Assembly (NCBI GenBank): GCA_946479475.1 | Contig: CAMLGG010000295.1 | Span: 1 to 6,423 of the forward strand | Direction of reading: 5' to 3' | From: an uncultured Ideonella sp. | GTDB taxonomy: Bacteria > Pseudomonadota > Gammaproteobacteria > Burkholderiales > Burkholderiaceae | Length of the DNA: 6,423 nucleotides | In this document: one piece after another, positions 5,875 through 6,423 of the stretch | Layout of the letters: every line of letters begins with the position of its first letter | Position numbering within the stretch: the stretch's first letter is position 1 | Notes under the pieces: generated by a model | The model's database searches: none | What the model was told of the DNA's origin: nothing | What the model saw: only the letters and a program-made list of their open reading frames with translations | Translations under genes and position numbers: made by a program

Positions 5875-6423
5875 CTACTCGCCGAGGTAGGCCGCGCGGA
5901 CCTTCGGGTCCTCGAGCAGCTGGCGGGCCGGGCCGCTCATGGTCACCTCGCCCGAATCCATCACGTAGCCGCGGTTGGCCAACGCGAGCGCGCGGCTGGC
6001 GTTCTGCTCGACCAGCAGGATGGTCGTGCCCTGCTTGTGGATGGTGTCGACCACCTCGAAGATCTTGTCGACCATGATGGGCGACAGGCCCATCGAGGGC
6101 TCGTCCAGCAGCAGCACCTTGGGCCTGGCCATCAGCGCGCGGCCCATCGCCAGCATCTGCTGCTCGCCGCCGCTCATCGTGCCGGCCAGCTGCGTGGCGC
6201 GCTCCTTCAGCCGCGGGAAGATGGCGAACACCTTGTCGATGTCCTCGGCGATGCCCTGCTTGTCCGAGCGGGTGTAGGCACCCATCTGCAGGTTCTCGGT
6301 GATGGTCATGCGGGTGAAGGTGCCGCGGCCCTCGGGCACCATCACCAGGCCCTGGCGGGCCAGGTCCCAGGCGCCCTGGCCCTTGATGGGCTTGCCGAGG
6401 AACTCCACCTGGCCGGCGGCGAT
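5875..6423 (-). CDS. livF: LivF, branched-chain amino acid ABC transporter ATPase (5' end outside window)
   Basis: This fragment is the C-terminal 182 residues of a protein normally about 235 long. The frame is open to the right edge (IAAGQVEFLGK precedes any start), so roughly 50 N-terminal residues including Walker A are missing from view. Visible are the Q-loop region and LivF-typical VPEGRGTFTRMTITENL, the ABC signature SGGEQQMLAMGRALM, Walker B VLLLDEPSMGLSP, and ILLVEQNASRALALA, in which LivF proteins carry the switch-region Glu-Gln-Asn. The end DPKVRAAYLGE is the family hallmark. LivF and LivG energise the LivHM permease for uptake of leucine, isoleucine and valine, or related amides and aromatic acids in proteobacterial paralogues; the partner genes should lie to the right. 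It converges on the protease gene. The in-frame GTG at 6408 is an internal valine. Confidence 0.95.
   Translation of the reverse strand: MAAGQVEFLGKPIKGQGAWDLARQGLVMVPEGRGTFTRMTITENLQMGAYTRSDKQGIAEDIDKVFAIFPRLKERATQLAGTMSGGEQQMLAMGRALMARPKVLLLDEPSMGLSPIMVDKIFEVVDTIHKQGTTILLVEQNASRALALANRGYVMDSGEVTMSGPARQLLEDPKVRAAYLGE

Overview
This GC-rich window reads like a chromosomal segment of a betaproteobacterium, most likely of the order Burkholderiales. The basis is protein style (LivF, PPK1, a sugar-permease tail), the very high GC with GC-biased third codon positions, and a GCTGAGCTTGTCGAAGCC-type extragenic repeat that I associate with such genomes. No taxon was computed.

Layout, left to right. 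(1) 3-266, + strand: the last 87 residues of a monosaccharide ABC transporter permease. (2) 267-435: a gene-free convergent gap with four copies of a REP-like repeat in both orientations, able to form a long hairpin. (3) 436-3972, - strand: a compact cluster transcribed right to left, consisting of an LpxH-like calcineurin-type phosphoesterase, polyphosphate kinase 1 and the phosphohistidine phosphatase SixA. A possible PhoB-binding site of three half-sites phased by 11 bp lies in the 59-bp gap before ppk1. (4) 3973-4202: the divergent intergenic region. (5) 4203-5786, + strand: a secreted thermolysin-family (M4) zinc metalloprotease with signal peptide, propeptide and complete active site, probably starting at a TTG codon. 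(6) 5844-5869: a strong Rho-independent terminator for the protease gene. (7) 5875-6423, - strand: the C-terminal 182 residues of LivF, the branched-chain amino acid ABC transporter ATPase; its 5' end is outside the window.

How the genes work together: the central cluster is a phosphorus-handling unit. PPK1 makes polyphosphate through a phosphohistidine intermediate, SixA removes phosphate from protein histidines, and the first gene is a binuclear metallophosphoesterase of the UDP-2,3-diacylglucosamine diphosphatase type. The 4-bp gap between ppk1 and sixA points to translational coupling. The protease and the two flanking transporter fragments look functionally independent of this cluster.

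I found no convincing undescribed system. The items most worth a second look are the Pho-box-like site with a possible leaderless ppk1 start, the ppk1-sixA coupling, and the hairpin-forming repeat cluster.
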